Positions 17,951 through 25,982 of a stretch of 54,637 nt of DNA are shown here, in pieces; position 1 is the stretch's first letter; the number at the start of each line of letters is the position of its first letter. The DNA is from Collinsella aerofaciens. GTDB taxonomy: Bacteria; Actinomycetota; Coriobacteriia; Coriobacteriales; Coriobacteriaceae. The notes under the pieces were generated by a model that was not told the origin of the DNA, made no database searches, and was given only the letters and a program-made list of their open reading frames with translations. Position numbers and translations under genes: made by a program. The stretch lies in the NCBI GenBank assembly GCA_008671135.1, contig RQAP01000023.1:1-54637 (forward strand). The letters run 5' to 3'.

Positions 17951-20377
17951 TTACGCGTGCCAGATCTCGTCGCGGTACTCGCGAATGGTGCGGTCGCTCG
18001 AGAACCAGCCGCTCGAGGCGGTGTTGAGCAGGGCCTTGCGGTTCCAGGTCTCCTGGTCGCCGTAGCTGCCCGTGAGCTTCTCCCACGCATCCACGTAGCT
18101 GCGGAAATCGGCCATGACCAGGTCGGGGTCGTTGTTGTTCATGAGCTCGTTGTAGATGCTCTCGAAGTTGCCCGAAAGACCCGCAAAGGTGTTGTCCTTG
18201 AGCTCGTCCATCACGCGGCCCAGACGCTCACGGTCGCCGTTGAGGGTATCCCACGCAAAGTAGCTGTTCGATGCCCAGAGCTGCTCGACCTCGGGGGCGG
18301 TCAGACCAAAGATGGCCTCGTTCTCGCGGCCGGCCAGGTCGGCGATCTCGATGTTGGCGCCGTCGAGGGTACCCAGCGTAATGGCGCCGTTCATCATGAG
18401 CTTCATGTTGGACGTGCCCGAGGCCTCCTTGCCGGCCGTGGAGATCTGCTCCGAGATCTCGGCAGCGGGGTAGATGAGCTGGGCGTTGCTCACGCGGAAG
18501 TTGGGGATAAAGCAGACCTTCATGACCTCGTTGACGCGCGGATCGTTGTTGATGACGTCGGCCACGGAGTTAATGAGGCGGATGGTCTCCTTGGCAAAGG
18601 TGTAGCTGGAGGCAGCCTTGCCGCTAAAGATGAAGGTCGTCGGCGTCACGTGGAAGTTGGGATCGGCGATGCGACGGTTGTAGATGTCCATCACCTTCAT
18701 GATGTTCATGAGCTGGCGCTTGTAGGCGTGGAAGCGCTTCACCTGGACATCGAAGACGGTGTTGGGGTCAATGACCAGACCGGTCTCGGCCTTAACGTAG
18801 GCGGCCAGGCGCTCCTTGTTGGCGCGCTTGGAGGCACCCACGGCCTTCAGGAACTCGGTGTCGTTCTGGAACTCCTTGAGTTTCTCCAGCTCAAAGGCGT
18901 CCTTCAGCCAGCCGTCGCCAATGGCCTCGGTCACGAGCTTGGCGTAGGTGGGGTTGGCCTCGGCAAAGAAGCGACGGTGCGAGATGCCGTTGGTCTTGTT
19001 GTTGAACTTTTCGGGCGTCAGGGCATAGAAGTCCTTGAGCACGATGTTCTTGATGATGTCGGAGTGGATCTTGGCCACGCCGTTGACGCTATGGCTGCAG
19101 ATCACGGACAGGTTGGCCATGCGAATCTCGCCGTCCCACAGGATGGCGGTCTGACGCAGACGCTCCTGCCAGCCCTCCTGCGTGGTGTCGAACGACTCGT
19201 GCCAACGACGGCTGATCTCGTCGATGATCTGGTACACGCGGGGGAGGAGCTTGGAGAACATGCCGATGGGCCACTTCTCCAGGGCCTCGGGCAGGATGGT
19301 GTGGTTGGTGTAGCTCACGACCTGCGTCACGATGTTCCAGGCGTCATCCCACTCGAGCTTCTTCTCGTCGATGAGGATGCGCATGAGCTCGGGGCCGCAC
19401 ATGGCCGGGTGCGTGTCGTTGGTGTGGATGGCAACAAACTGCGGCAGCAGATCCCAGTTCTCGCCGTGCTCCTTCTCAAAGGTGTCGAGTAGGCTGTAGA
19501 TGCCGGCCGAGACAAACAGGTACTCCTGCTTCAGGCGCAGCAGACGGCCGTGCTCGCCGGCGTCGTTGGGGTAGAGGATGGCGCTGATGGCTTCGGCCTC
19601 GGCGCGCTCGGCGTCGGCCAGGGCATAGTCACCGCGGTTGAAGGCCTCAAGGTCAAAGTGCTCCTCGACCGGCTCGGCAGCCCAGACGCGCAGCTTGTTG
19701 ACAGTCTCGCCGGCATAGCCCACGACGGGGATGTCATAAGGGACGGCCAGGATGTCCTGCGTGTCCACCGTGCGGTAGAACGTGCGGCCGTTCTCCTCAA
19801 AGCCCTCAACATGGCCACCAAACTTAATAGTCACGGCCTTGTCCTGACGGCGGACCTCCCAGGGATACCCGTGGGTGAGCCACTCGTCGGTGGCCTCGAC
19901 CTGGCTGCCGTTGACGATCTCCTGCTTAAACAGGCCGTAGCGGTAGCGCATGCCGTTGCCGTAGCCGGCGATGCCCTCGGCTGCCATGGAATCCAGGAAG
20001 CATGCGGCCAGACGGCCCAGGCCACCGTTGCCCAGCGCCGGATCGGGTTCCTGGTTCTCGATGACGGAAAGGTCGAAGCCCATGTCGTCGAGCGCCTCGG
20101 CGACCATGTCGCGCACGCCAAAGTTGAGCAGGTAGTTGTCGAGCAGGCGGCCGATCAAAAACTCGATCGAGAAGTAGTACACGCGCTTCTTGCCCTCGGC
20201 GGTGACGCGGGCGTCGCTTTTGGTGGCAACGGTGCGTGCCTTCTCGGCCACGAGCTTGGCCAGGGCGTTAAAGCGGTCCAGGTCGCTGGCAGCCTCGACA
20301 CTCTTGCCGCTGATGCTCATGACGGCATCGCGATAGAGCTCGGTAAACTCCTGCTTGTTGTCGAAGATCTTATTCAT
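17951..20377 (-). CDS. glgP: Glycogen phosphorylase
   Basis: GT35 enzyme that releases glucose-1-phosphate from glycogen ends using pyridoxal phosphate. Recognised by NGGLGRLAACFLDSMA near residue 117, HTNDTHPAMCGPE near 330, VKRFHAYKRQLMN near 555, and the PLP-binding block EASGTSNMKLMMNGAITLG near 655 with its Schiff-base lysine. At 808 residues it is full length. GGGGAAAGGAACGT precedes ATG. It lies between glgB and glgC in one strand-consistent run, so synthesis and breakdown genes are probably co-transcribed. An imperfect hairpin (cgccctcgtgaggcg) lies in the 94-nt gap upstream. Confidence 0.96.
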   Translation of the reverse strand: MNKIFDNKQEFTELYRDAVMSISGKSVEAASDLDRFNALAKLVAEKARTVATKSDARVTAEGKKRVYYFSIEFLIGRLLDNYLLNFGVRDMVAEALDDMGFDLSVIENQEPDPALGNGGLGRLAACFLDSMAAEGIAGYGNGMRYRYGLFKQEIVNGSQVEATDEWLTHGYPWEVRRQDKAVTIKFGGHVEGFEENGRTFYRTVDTQDILAVPYDIPVVGYAGETVNKLRVWAAEPVEEHFDLEAFNRGDYALADAERAEAEAISAILYPNDAGEHGRLLRLKQEYLFVSAGIYSLLDTFEKEHGENWDLLPQFVAIHTNDTHPAMCGPELMRILIDEKKLEWDDAWNIVTQVVSYTNHTILPEALEKWPIGMFSKLLPRVYQIIDEISRRWHESFDTTQEGWQERLRQTAILWDGEIRMANLSVICSHSVNGVAKIHSDIIKNIVLKDFYALTPEKFNNKTNGISHRRFFAEANPTYAKLVTEAIGDGWLKDAFELEKLKEFQNDTEFLKAVGASKRANKERLAAYVKAETGLVIDPNTVFDVQVKRFHAYKRQLMNIMKVMDIYNRRIADPNFHVTPTTFIFSGKAASSYTFAKETIRLINSVADVINNDPRVNEVMKVCFIPNFRVSNAQLIYPAAEISEQISTAGKEASGTSNMKLMMNGAITLGTLDGANIEIADLAGRENEAIFGLTAPEVEQLWASNSYFAWDTLNGDRERLGRVMDELKDNTFAGLSGNFESIYNELMNNNDPDLVMADFRSYVDAWEKLTGSYGDQETWNRKALLNTASSGWFSSDRTIREYRDEIWHA

Positions 20378-20471
20378 ACGTTCCTTTCCCCCGGGGATGT
20401 TTCTCCCGGAACGGTTATGTCTTGTATCCTACGCCCTCGTGAGGCGGGTGATTACAGCTGTAACGGCTTTG

Positions 20472-22751
20472 TTACGCTTTCTTGGCAGACGGCTTAACAG
20501 AAGCAGACTTGGCCTTGGTAGCGGCCTTTCTGGCAGCCGGCTTCTTGGTCGCGGTAGCCTTAGCAGCGGGCTTTGCGGCAGCCTTAGCCTTGGCAGCGGA
20601 CTTGGTAGCCTTCGCCTTGGCCGGAGCCTTCTTGGCAGCCGCAGGCTTGAGCTTCACCGAGGACGTGCGCTTCTTGGGCGCAGCCTTGGGGGCCTCGACC
20701 ACCGGCGGCTTGTAGCTGCTGGGACCGCGGCGCTTAAGCACCACGCCTGCCAGGCCGGGCACCTTAATCTCAATAGAGTCCATCTGCCCGTTCCAGGGAT
20801 AGGGCTCGCTCGAGCAGGTGTAGGGCTCCTCGCCGGCATAGCCGCTGCCGCCAAACTCGGGACGGTCGGAGTCAAAGATGACCTCCCAGTCGCCCTCGCG
20901 CGGCACGCCCACGCGGAAGCTCTCGTAGCTTGCCGGGTCAAAGTTGATCAGAATCACCAGGTCGTCGTCGATGTCCTCACCCTGGCGCACAAAGCTCACG
21001 ATGGACTGCTTGGAGTTGTCCGCGTCGATCCAGGTAAAGCCGTCATCGGTGTAGCCGCGCTCGTACAGGGCGGGCTCGGCGGTGTATAGGTGATTGAGCG
21101 CCTTGATAAACGCCTGATGATGCTTGTGGGTCTCGTACTCCTCCGTCAGGAACCACTGGATGGACTCGTAGTAGCGCCACTCAATAAACTGGCCGATCTC
21201 GTTGCCCATAAAGTTGAGCTTGGCACCGGGGTGCGTCATCTGGTAGAAGGCGAGCGTGCGCAGGCCGGCAAACTGGCGCCACCAGTCGCCCGGCATGCGG
21301 CCGATGAGCGAGCACTTGCCGTGCACGACCTCGTCGTGGCTTAGCGGGCAGATAAAGTTCTCGGTAAAGGCGTACATGATGGAGAACGTGAGCAGGCCGT
21401 GGTTGCCGGGGCGCCACGGAAAATCGGTCTGCATGTAGTGCAGGGTGTCGTTCATCCAGCCCATATCCCACTTGTAGTGGAAGCCCAGGCCGCCGTCTTG
21501 CGGCGGATAGGTCACGAGCGGCCACGCTGTGGACTCCTCGGCCATCATCATCACGTCGGGGTAGTGCGCCTCCACGGCGCAGTTGACCTGACGGATAAAC
21601 GCGCTGGCGTCCAGGTCCTCCTCGGTACCGTACTTGTTGAACTTCTTTTGGCCGGGATCGTCGATGCCAAAGTTGAGGTACAGCATGCTGGACACGCCGT
21701 CCATGCGAATACCGTCCACGTGGAAGTTCTCGAGCCAGTACAGCACGTTGGAGACTAGGAAAGAACGGACTTCGCCGCGGGCGAAGTCAAACTTGTGCGT
21801 GCCCCAGTTGGGGTGAATCTCGTGCTCAAACAGCATGTGGCCGTTAAAGGTGGCAAGGCCGTGGGCGTCGGCGCAAAAACCGCCGGGCACCCAGTCCATG
21901 ATTACGCCGATGCCCGCCTCGTGGCAAGCATCGATAAAGTGCATGAGCTGCTGCGGGTTGCCGTAACGCGACGTGGCGGCATAGTAGCCGGTCGTCTGGT
22001 AGCCCCAGGAGCCATCGAAGGGGTGCTCCATAAGCGGCATGACCTCGATATGCGTATAGCCCATGTCGCGCACGTAGTCCACGAGCTCCACCGACAGATC
22101 GTCGTAGGTGTAGAACTCGCCGCGCTGCGCGGGGAAGGGATCCATGGGGCCGGGGTAGTTGCCGTACTCGTCCGGCTCGCCCTGCGGCGCGTCGCCGTGG
22201 CGCTTCCACGAGCCAATATGCACCTCGTAGATGTTAAGGGGCTGCGACATGTGGTTGTGGCTCGCACGGCGCTTAAGCCACGCGGCGTCGTTCCACTGGT
22301 AGCCATCGAGGGTCCACAGCACGCTGGCGGTACCCGGAGGGCACTCGGCCTTAAAGGCATACGGATCGGCTTTGTAGAGCTTTTCGCCCTCGTTGGTCTC
22401 GATGAGATATTTATAGAGCTGGCCCTGCTCGGCGCCGGGAATAAAGCCTTCCCAGATAGCGCTCGTATGCACGGGCACCAGCGGGTTGGCTTCCTCATCC
22501 CAGTCGTTAAATTCGCCAATGACATGGACACTCTTTACGTCGGGCGCCCAAACGGAAAAGCGCCAGCCGCGCGTGCGCTGCTGCGTGTCGGGATGCGCGC
22601 CCATCTTTTCCCAGCTGCGCTCCCACATTCCAATGCCAAACAGGTAGACATCGTCCTTGGAGAGCTCCGGTGTGTGCGGAGCCGGTTTGCGGGTTGCGGG
22701 CTTTTTAGCCGTTGGCTTTAGCTTTGTATCGCTCACGTTTGATCCCATCAT
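20472..22751 (-). CDS. glgB: 1,4-alpha-glucan branching enzyme with Lys/Ala-rich tails
   Basis: GH13 branching enzyme that moves oligoglucans to alpha-1,6 positions. It has a CBM48 module (WRFSVWAPDVKSVHVIGEFNDW), the nucleophile block VDGIRMDGVSSMLY, the acid/base region MMMAEESTAWP, and the stabiliser LSHDEVVHGK. The usual enzyme would end near PGLAGVVLKRRG. Here about 80 more residues follow (AAAKKAPAKAKATKSAAK and similar), H1-like, encoded at about 20475-20720. The N-terminus also has a short basic run (KPTAKKPATRKPAPH). Start choice is uncertain: ATG 22751 or 22748, or GTG 22736 which has GGGA 6 nt upstream. It is the first gene of the glg run. Confidence 0.93.
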   Translation of the reverse strand: MMGSNVSDTKLKPTAKKPATRKPAPHTPELSKDDVYLFGIGMWERSWEKMGAHPDTQQRTRGWRFSVWAPDVKSVHVIGEFNDWDEEANPLVPVHTSAIWEGFIPGAEQGQLYKYLIETNEGEKLYKADPYAFKAECPPGTASVLWTLDGYQWNDAAWLKRRASHNHMSQPLNIYEVHIGSWKRHGDAPQGEPDEYGNYPGPMDPFPAQRGEFYTYDDLSVELVDYVRDMGYTHIEVMPLMEHPFDGSWGYQTTGYYAATSRYGNPQQLMHFIDACHEAGIGVIMDWVPGGFCADAHGLATFNGHMLFEHEIHPNWGTHKFDFARGEVRSFLVSNVLYWLENFHVDGIRMDGVSSMLYLNFGIDDPGQKKFNKYGTEEDLDASAFIRQVNCAVEAHYPDVMMMAEESTAWPLVTYPPQDGGLGFHYKWDMGWMNDTLHYMQTDFPWRPGNHGLLTFSIMYAFTENFICPLSHDEVVHGKCSLIGRMPGDWWRQFAGLRTLAFYQMTHPGAKLNFMGNEIGQFIEWRYYESIQWFLTEEYETHKHHQAFIKALNHLYTAEPALYERGYTDDGFTWIDADNSKQSIVSFVRQGEDIDDDLVILINFDPASYESFRVGVPREGDWEVIFDSDRPEFGGSGYAGEEPYTCSSEPYPWNGQMDSIEIKVPGLAGVVLKRRGPSSYKPPVVEAPKAAPKKRTSSVKLKPAAAKKAPAKAKATKSAAKAKAAAKPAAKATATKKPAARKAATKAKSASVKPSAKKA

Positions 22752-22972
22752 GACGCGGCAGCGTGTTGCCTTGGTGACTAGATGCGAAAGGTCCAAGGCT
22801 GCACGAATCGAAGGGACGGCGAAGTTTCTGTGATTCGTTCCACCTCGCGTGCTCGGTGGAACTTTCGGCAGAAACTACGATAACACCTGTGCGTTAGTTT
22901 TATGGACGAAAGCGGATTTGCGGGTGCGTTTAATCGGTAAGCGACATGTTTATACCACTGGCAGAATTGCCG

Positions 22973-22998
22973 TGGTAAAACTCTTGACAGTTTTACCA
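22973..22998 (+). promoter_or_regulatory. Operator-like palindrome over a TTGACA box
   Basis: The perfect 10-bp inverted repeat tggtaaaact / agttttacca has a 6-nt spacer cttgac. The spacer and the next base pairs make a consensus -35 box TTGACA (22984-22989). A clear -10 box 17 nt on is not obvious (ttcaaa). The half site GGTAAAA matches the operators at 13013 and 23031, so a repressor could block the promoter directly. Confidence 0.5.
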
Positions 22999-23030
22999 AT
23001 TTGGGTTTCAAAATTGTTTGGCTGACGTTT

Positions 23031-23045
23031 GGTAAAACGTTTTTA
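23031..23045. promoter_or_regulatory. LacI/MalR-like operator candidate
   Basis: GGTAAAACGTTTTTA with a central CG is nearly a full palindrome (GGTAAAACGTTTTACC). It shares its left half with the site upstream of the GH13-GH77 gene at 13013. Confidence 0.5.
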
Positions 23046-23082
23046 GCAGGATGTTTACCATTTGGTATCGAAAGGTTCGTTT

Positions 23083-23772
23083 ATGCCCCATACCGCCACT
23101 CCCAAGGTTGCTTTTATTTTCGATTGCGATGGCACCTTGGTTAATAGCACACCCGTTTGGGCTTATGCCCAGCCCGAGTTATTGCACCGCCACGGAGTTG
23201 ACGTGACGGTCGACGATTTTGCCCAGTTTGAGCATCTTTCGCTCGAGGACGAATGCCAGGCCTACCACGACACATGGGGTATTGGCGCGAATGGCGAGGA
23301 GCTGTATCGCGAGCTTGGTGAGATTTTGATCGATGGGTACTCCAAGGTGCCGCCGCGCGAGGGGCTCCTGGCATTTTTGGAGCAGGCGAAGGCGGCAGGC
23401 ATTGCCATGTGCGTGGCCACGTCTACGCCGGCCGAGCTGGTTAAGTCTGCGCTTGCGGGCGCCGGGCTCGATGCTTACATGGAGTCTGTTACCACGACGG
23501 GCGAGGCGGGACGTTCCAAGCAGTTCCCCGATGTGTACGAGCTGGCGCTGCGCCGCCTGGAGGAGCGTCACGGGTGCAAGTTTGAGCGCGCATGGGTGTT
23601 TGAGGACGCCGTGTTTGGCCTTAAGAGCTCTGGGGTCGCCGGTTTTAAGCGTGTGGGTATTTATGACCCGCACGGGCGTATGAAGCGCGACGACGTACGC
23701 GCCAACTGCGATATCTTTATCGACAGCTACGAGGACCTGGATCTGGCCCGCGTGCTTTCCTTTGAGGGATAG
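23083..23772 (+). CDS. HAD-superfamily hydrolase, beta-phosphoglucomutase-like
   Basis: A 229-residue haloacid dehalogenase-fold protein. Motif I is FDCDGTLVNS near residue 11 (nucleophile Asp and acid/base Asp). Motif II is ATSTP near 110. The metal-binding motif is VFEDAVFGLKSSGVAGFKRVG near 176. An alpha-helical cap after motif I matches the phosphoglycolate phosphatase or beta-phosphoglucomutase subfamily. Divergence from glgB and the shared operator sites suggest a role with sugar phosphates, but the substrate cannot be read from sequence. ATG 23083 has GAAAGG upstream; an in-frame TTG at 23062 is less likely. It is 9 nt upstream of thiN. Confidence 0.85.
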   Translation: MPHTATPKVAFIFDCDGTLVNSTPVWAYAQPELLHRHGVDVTVDDFAQFEHLSLEDECQAYHDTWGIGANGEELYRELGEILIDGYSKVPPREGLLAFLEQAKAAGIAMCVATSTPAELVKSALAGAGLDAYMESVTTTGEAGRSKQFPDVYELALRRLEERHGCKFERAWVFEDAVFGLKSSGVAGFKRVGIYDPHGRMKRDDVRANCDIFIDSYEDLDLARVLSFEG

Positions 23773-23781
23773 GCGAGGGCT

Positions 23782-24447
23782 GTGGCTTGCAAGGTACTTG
23801 TAGTCTGCGGCTCGCCCGTGGTGGCGAGCGCGGATCTGTTGCGTAGGCTGGCGGGGGAGTGCGACCACGTTATCGCCGTGGACCGCGGGCTCGACGCGCT
23901 GTTGGGCGCCGGGCTGGGCTGCGACGTCTACGTAGGCGACGCCGACACCGTGAGCGACGAAGGACGTGCGCTGGTGGATGCTGCCGAGGACTTTGAAGTA
24001 GAGCACCACGACCCCTATAAGGACTTCACCGACCTGGCCTTGGCCCTAGACACTATCCGCCGCCGCTGGCTTGGTGCCGAAGTGGTTGCGACCTGCGCCA
24101 CCGGCGGCCGTCCGGATATGGCGCTTTCCGTACTGGGGCTGCTCGCAGGCTACGAGGATGCCCCTGTCTGGATTGCCGAGGACAAGGTGGTCTCCCGCAT
24201 CCTTCGCGCAGGAGAATCGTGGACCATCGAAGGTGCCGAGGGCAAGACGTTTTCCATCATCGCCATAGCGCCTGGGACGGTGGCAACCGAGCACGGCCTA
24301 GAGTGGGAACTAGATCACGCTTCGTTAGGCCTACTAGCCGACACGGGCATCAGCAACGTCGTCAGGTCAACAGCCACGATCCAAGTCCATCAAGGCGTCG
24401 CAATCGGTTATTTGCTGCATCAGGGTTTTATCGGGACGGTGGGTTAA
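23782..24447 (+). CDS. thiN: Thiamine pyrophosphokinase
   Basis: Converts thiamine and ATP to the cofactor thiamine diphosphate. The 221-residue protein has the family pattern: CGSP near the N-terminus, AVDRGLDALLGAGLGCDVYVGDADT (metal and thiamine site), and KDFTDLALALDTI near residue 83, followed by a beta-rich C-terminal domain. The likely start is GTG 23782, 9 nt after the HAD gene. The last codons lie inside palindrome E, so the palindrome inserted at, or formed, the gene end. Linkage with the HAD gene may be only co-transcription. Confidence 0.85.
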   Translation: MACKVLVVCGSPVVASADLLRRLAGECDHVIAVDRGLDALLGAGLGCDVYVGDADTVSDEGRALVDAAEDFEVEHHDPYKDFTDLALALDTIRRRWLGAEVVATCATGGRPDMALSVLGLLAGYEDAPVWIAEDKVVSRILRAGESWTIEGAEGKTFSIIAIAPGTVATEHGLEWELDHASLGLLADTGISNVVRSTATIQVHQGVAIGYLLHQGFIGTVG

Positions 24448-24494
24448 TTGACTGATTTTGCCGAAGTCAAAATCAGTCAATTCAGCCCCGTCCC
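24433..24494. repeat. Palindrome E overlapping the thiN stop (GGGACGG ends)
   Basis: Arms 24433-24460 and 24468-24494 pair over a perfect 15-bp core (ttaattgact..., caaaatcagtcaatt) with a 7-nt loop. The ends gggacggtggg / cagccccgtccc pair imperfectly. The thiN stop TAA lies inside the left arm. It could act as a weak transcription stop but lacks a T-tract. Confidence 0.7.
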
Positions 24495-24530
24495 AGGAAA
24501 ACCCGTAAGAAAAGTTTCAACAAAAACCTC

Positions 24531-24559
24531 TTGCATCAAAGAAAGTCTTCCCCTATAGT
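24531..24559 (+). promoter_or_regulatory. Promoter of tRNA-Ala
   Basis: TTGCAT (24531-24536), a 17-nt spacer and TATAGT (24554-24559) lie 14 nt upstream of the mature tRNA. This is a near-consensus sigma-70 arrangement. Confidence 0.7.
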
Positions 24560-24572
24560 ATCTCCACGTCAC

Positions 24573-24648
24573 GGGGGCGTAGCTCAGCTGGGAGAGCGCT
24601 TGACTGGCAGTCAAGAGGTCAGGGGTTCGATCCCCCTCGTCTCCACCA
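24573..24648 (+). tRNA. tRNA-Ala (anticodon GGC)
   Basis: The 76 nt fold into a full cloverleaf with encoded CCA. The acceptor gggggcg pairs with cgtctcc and includes the G3:U70 pair that marks alanine tRNAs. The anticodon loop is ctggcag, giving GGC. The T arm is aggggttcgatcccct. Confidence 0.95.
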
Positions 24649-24657
24649 TCGTGAATG

Positions 24658-24689
24658 CAAAGGCCTTCGGTATTCCGAGGGCCTTTTTT
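24658..24689 (+). terminator. Terminator of tRNA-Ala
   Basis: The stem aaaggccttcgg / ccgagggccttt with loop tatt is followed by a T-run, ten bases after the CCA end. Confidence 0.9.
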
Positions 24690-25421
24690 CATGCCAAAAT
24701 ACCTCGCGCCGCAAACCCCTCCTACACCAACAAAAAGTTGCACAATTTATTTCCCGTGCCTGTACATAGTTTGTTAGACAAACGAGATTATCGGCACAGC
24801 TCGCTGCTACATTTAGGCGTTCAGGAACGCCCCTAATCACCGTTAGCATCCCAATAACCTGCATCAATGTGAACAACATCCCAAAACAACCCCCTTAAGC
24901 ACGCTAAATGAACGATATGTTGTCCACCACAAGCCAAATCAGTTTCGCTACCAGCTTGTGCTAGGATACCTAACGTTACATGAGTTCAACTGTGCTCACG
25001 GCTCCAGCAAGTCGCAAAGCGCAGGGTCGATCAGCATCCGGCCGTAACGGCGGTGTCAGAAACACCACGAGCTCCAATAAAGAAGTCATGCGACGTTATT
25101 TATTTGCATTTGGTAATTCCATGGTGCAATTAATAGCTTGTATGCCAATGCGAAACAGTTTTGCAGCTGTTTGCGTGCGGTCTAGTTTTGTTCCCGCTTG
25201 ACTGGATCGCACGCAGCCAGCTGGGGTTACGGTCATTTTGCGATACACGTCCGTGTCCCTAGCGGCTGCGTTCACACATACCGTTCACGGTGGGGCAGAG
25301 CCACGTGCTTGTCTAACTGGGCTCAGGGTTTGAATATGGAGCGCCTTCGCGCACAAGCGCCCTGGCGAAGCCATACCCAAACCCCGTGAGCCACACGTAA
25401 GACAGTAAGGGGGTGGTGCTC
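24690..25421 (+). promoter_or_regulatory. Long leader region of the polysaccharide cluster
   Basis: About 730 bases without a convincing gene separate tRNA-Ala from loaP. A short open frame at 24980-25201 has neither a ribosome site nor a recognisable product. The region must hold the cluster promoter. Its last 100 bases can fold into a large interrupted hairpin (25327-25383), placed where LoaP or NusG-type antiterminators are expected to act. Confidence 0.45.
25327..25383 (+). ncRNA. Candidate leader RNA hairpin before loaP
   Basis: The arms ggtttgaatatgg (25327-25339) and ccatacccaaacc (25371-25383) pair except for a 2x2 AA/CC internal loop. They enclose a second stem built from cgccttcg and cgaagcc-type sequence. 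Known LoaP proteins need a small RNA hairpin in the leader of their target operon. Whether this hairpin is that element is inference. Confidence 0.35.
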
Positions 25422-25967
25422 GTGTGGTATGTGATTCAGGTCATTAACGGTCGCGAAGACGTAATGCGCGAGCGCATTGAGCGCATGGTACCGGCTGGCG
25501 CCATGCAGGAGCTCTTTTATCCCAAATTTCAAACCGAGATCAAGGTTCACGGCGAATGGGTTAACACGACCAAGCCGCTCTTTCCCGGTTATCTTATCTG
25601 CGATACGGCAGATCCCCGCACCGTGCAACAGTATCTGCTGCGCATGGACGACTTTGCCCGGGTGCTATCCCAGGACGGTCAGTTTGTGCCGCTGGCAAAA
25701 GAAGAGACCCAGCTCATTGGCAGTTTTACGCATAAGGGAGACCGCGTAGTGCCCATGAGCGAGGCCTTAAAGGACGGCGATCAGGTCGTAGTAACGGCAG
25801 GTCCGCTGCTGGGCCACGAAGGCCTTATCAAAACCATTAATAGACGTAAGAGCACTTCTTATTTGGAGCTCGACTTATGCGGTCGACGCGTAGCTACCCG
25901 CGTTGGCCTTGCGGTGCTTTCAGCCGAGCAGCGCGTAATGCGAAACCTTAAAAAGGCGATCGCCTAG
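25422..25967 (+). CDS. loaP: NusG-family transcription antiterminator LoaP
   Basis: A 181-residue NusG paralogue of the type that leads long polysaccharide or secondary-metabolite operons. It starts at the NGN domain (WYVIQVINGREDVMRERIE, then PLFPGYLIC near residue 50). After a linker it has the C-terminal KOW domain (DGDQVVVTAGPLLGHEGLIKTINRR). I chose GTG 25422 because AAGGGGG ends 8 nt upstream and this gives the conserved WYVIQ start. An upstream in-frame GTG at 25413 overlaps that ribosome site. It should bind RNA polymerase and suppress termination within the cluster that follows. Confidence 0.88.
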   Translation: MWYVIQVINGREDVMRERIERMVPAGAMQELFYPKFQTEIKVHGEWVNTTKPLFPGYLICDTADPRTVQQYLLRMDDFARVLSQDGQFVPLAKEETQLIGSFTHKGDRVVPMSEALKDGDQVVVTAGPLLGHEGLIKTINRRKSTSYLELDLCGRRVATRVGLAVLSAEQRVMRNLKKAIA

Positions 25968-25982
25968 CTGCGGGCTGTCGCT

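Larger units (their letters stand above)
22752..23082. promoter_or_regulatory. Divergent control region between glgB and the HAD gene
   Basis: This AT-rich gap has no gene. It holds a perfect inverted repeat at 22973-22998, a LacI-like site at 23031-23045, a further TTTACCATTTGGTA half-site cluster at 23054-23067, and a minus-strand TATAAA-like box near 22950. Promoters for both directions must lie here. Confidence 0.6.

Noticed and set aside
16670..19492. A 940-codon open frame on the plus strand opposite glgC and glgP
   Set aside because: It is antisense to two clearly recognised genes, has a His/Val/Gly/Leu-rich composition typical of reverse-frame shadows in GC-rich DNA, and no known motif.
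24980..25201. A 73-codon frame in the loaP leader
   Set aside because: It has no Shine-Dalgarno sequence, no recognisable product and uneven composition, and lies in a presumed regulatory leader.
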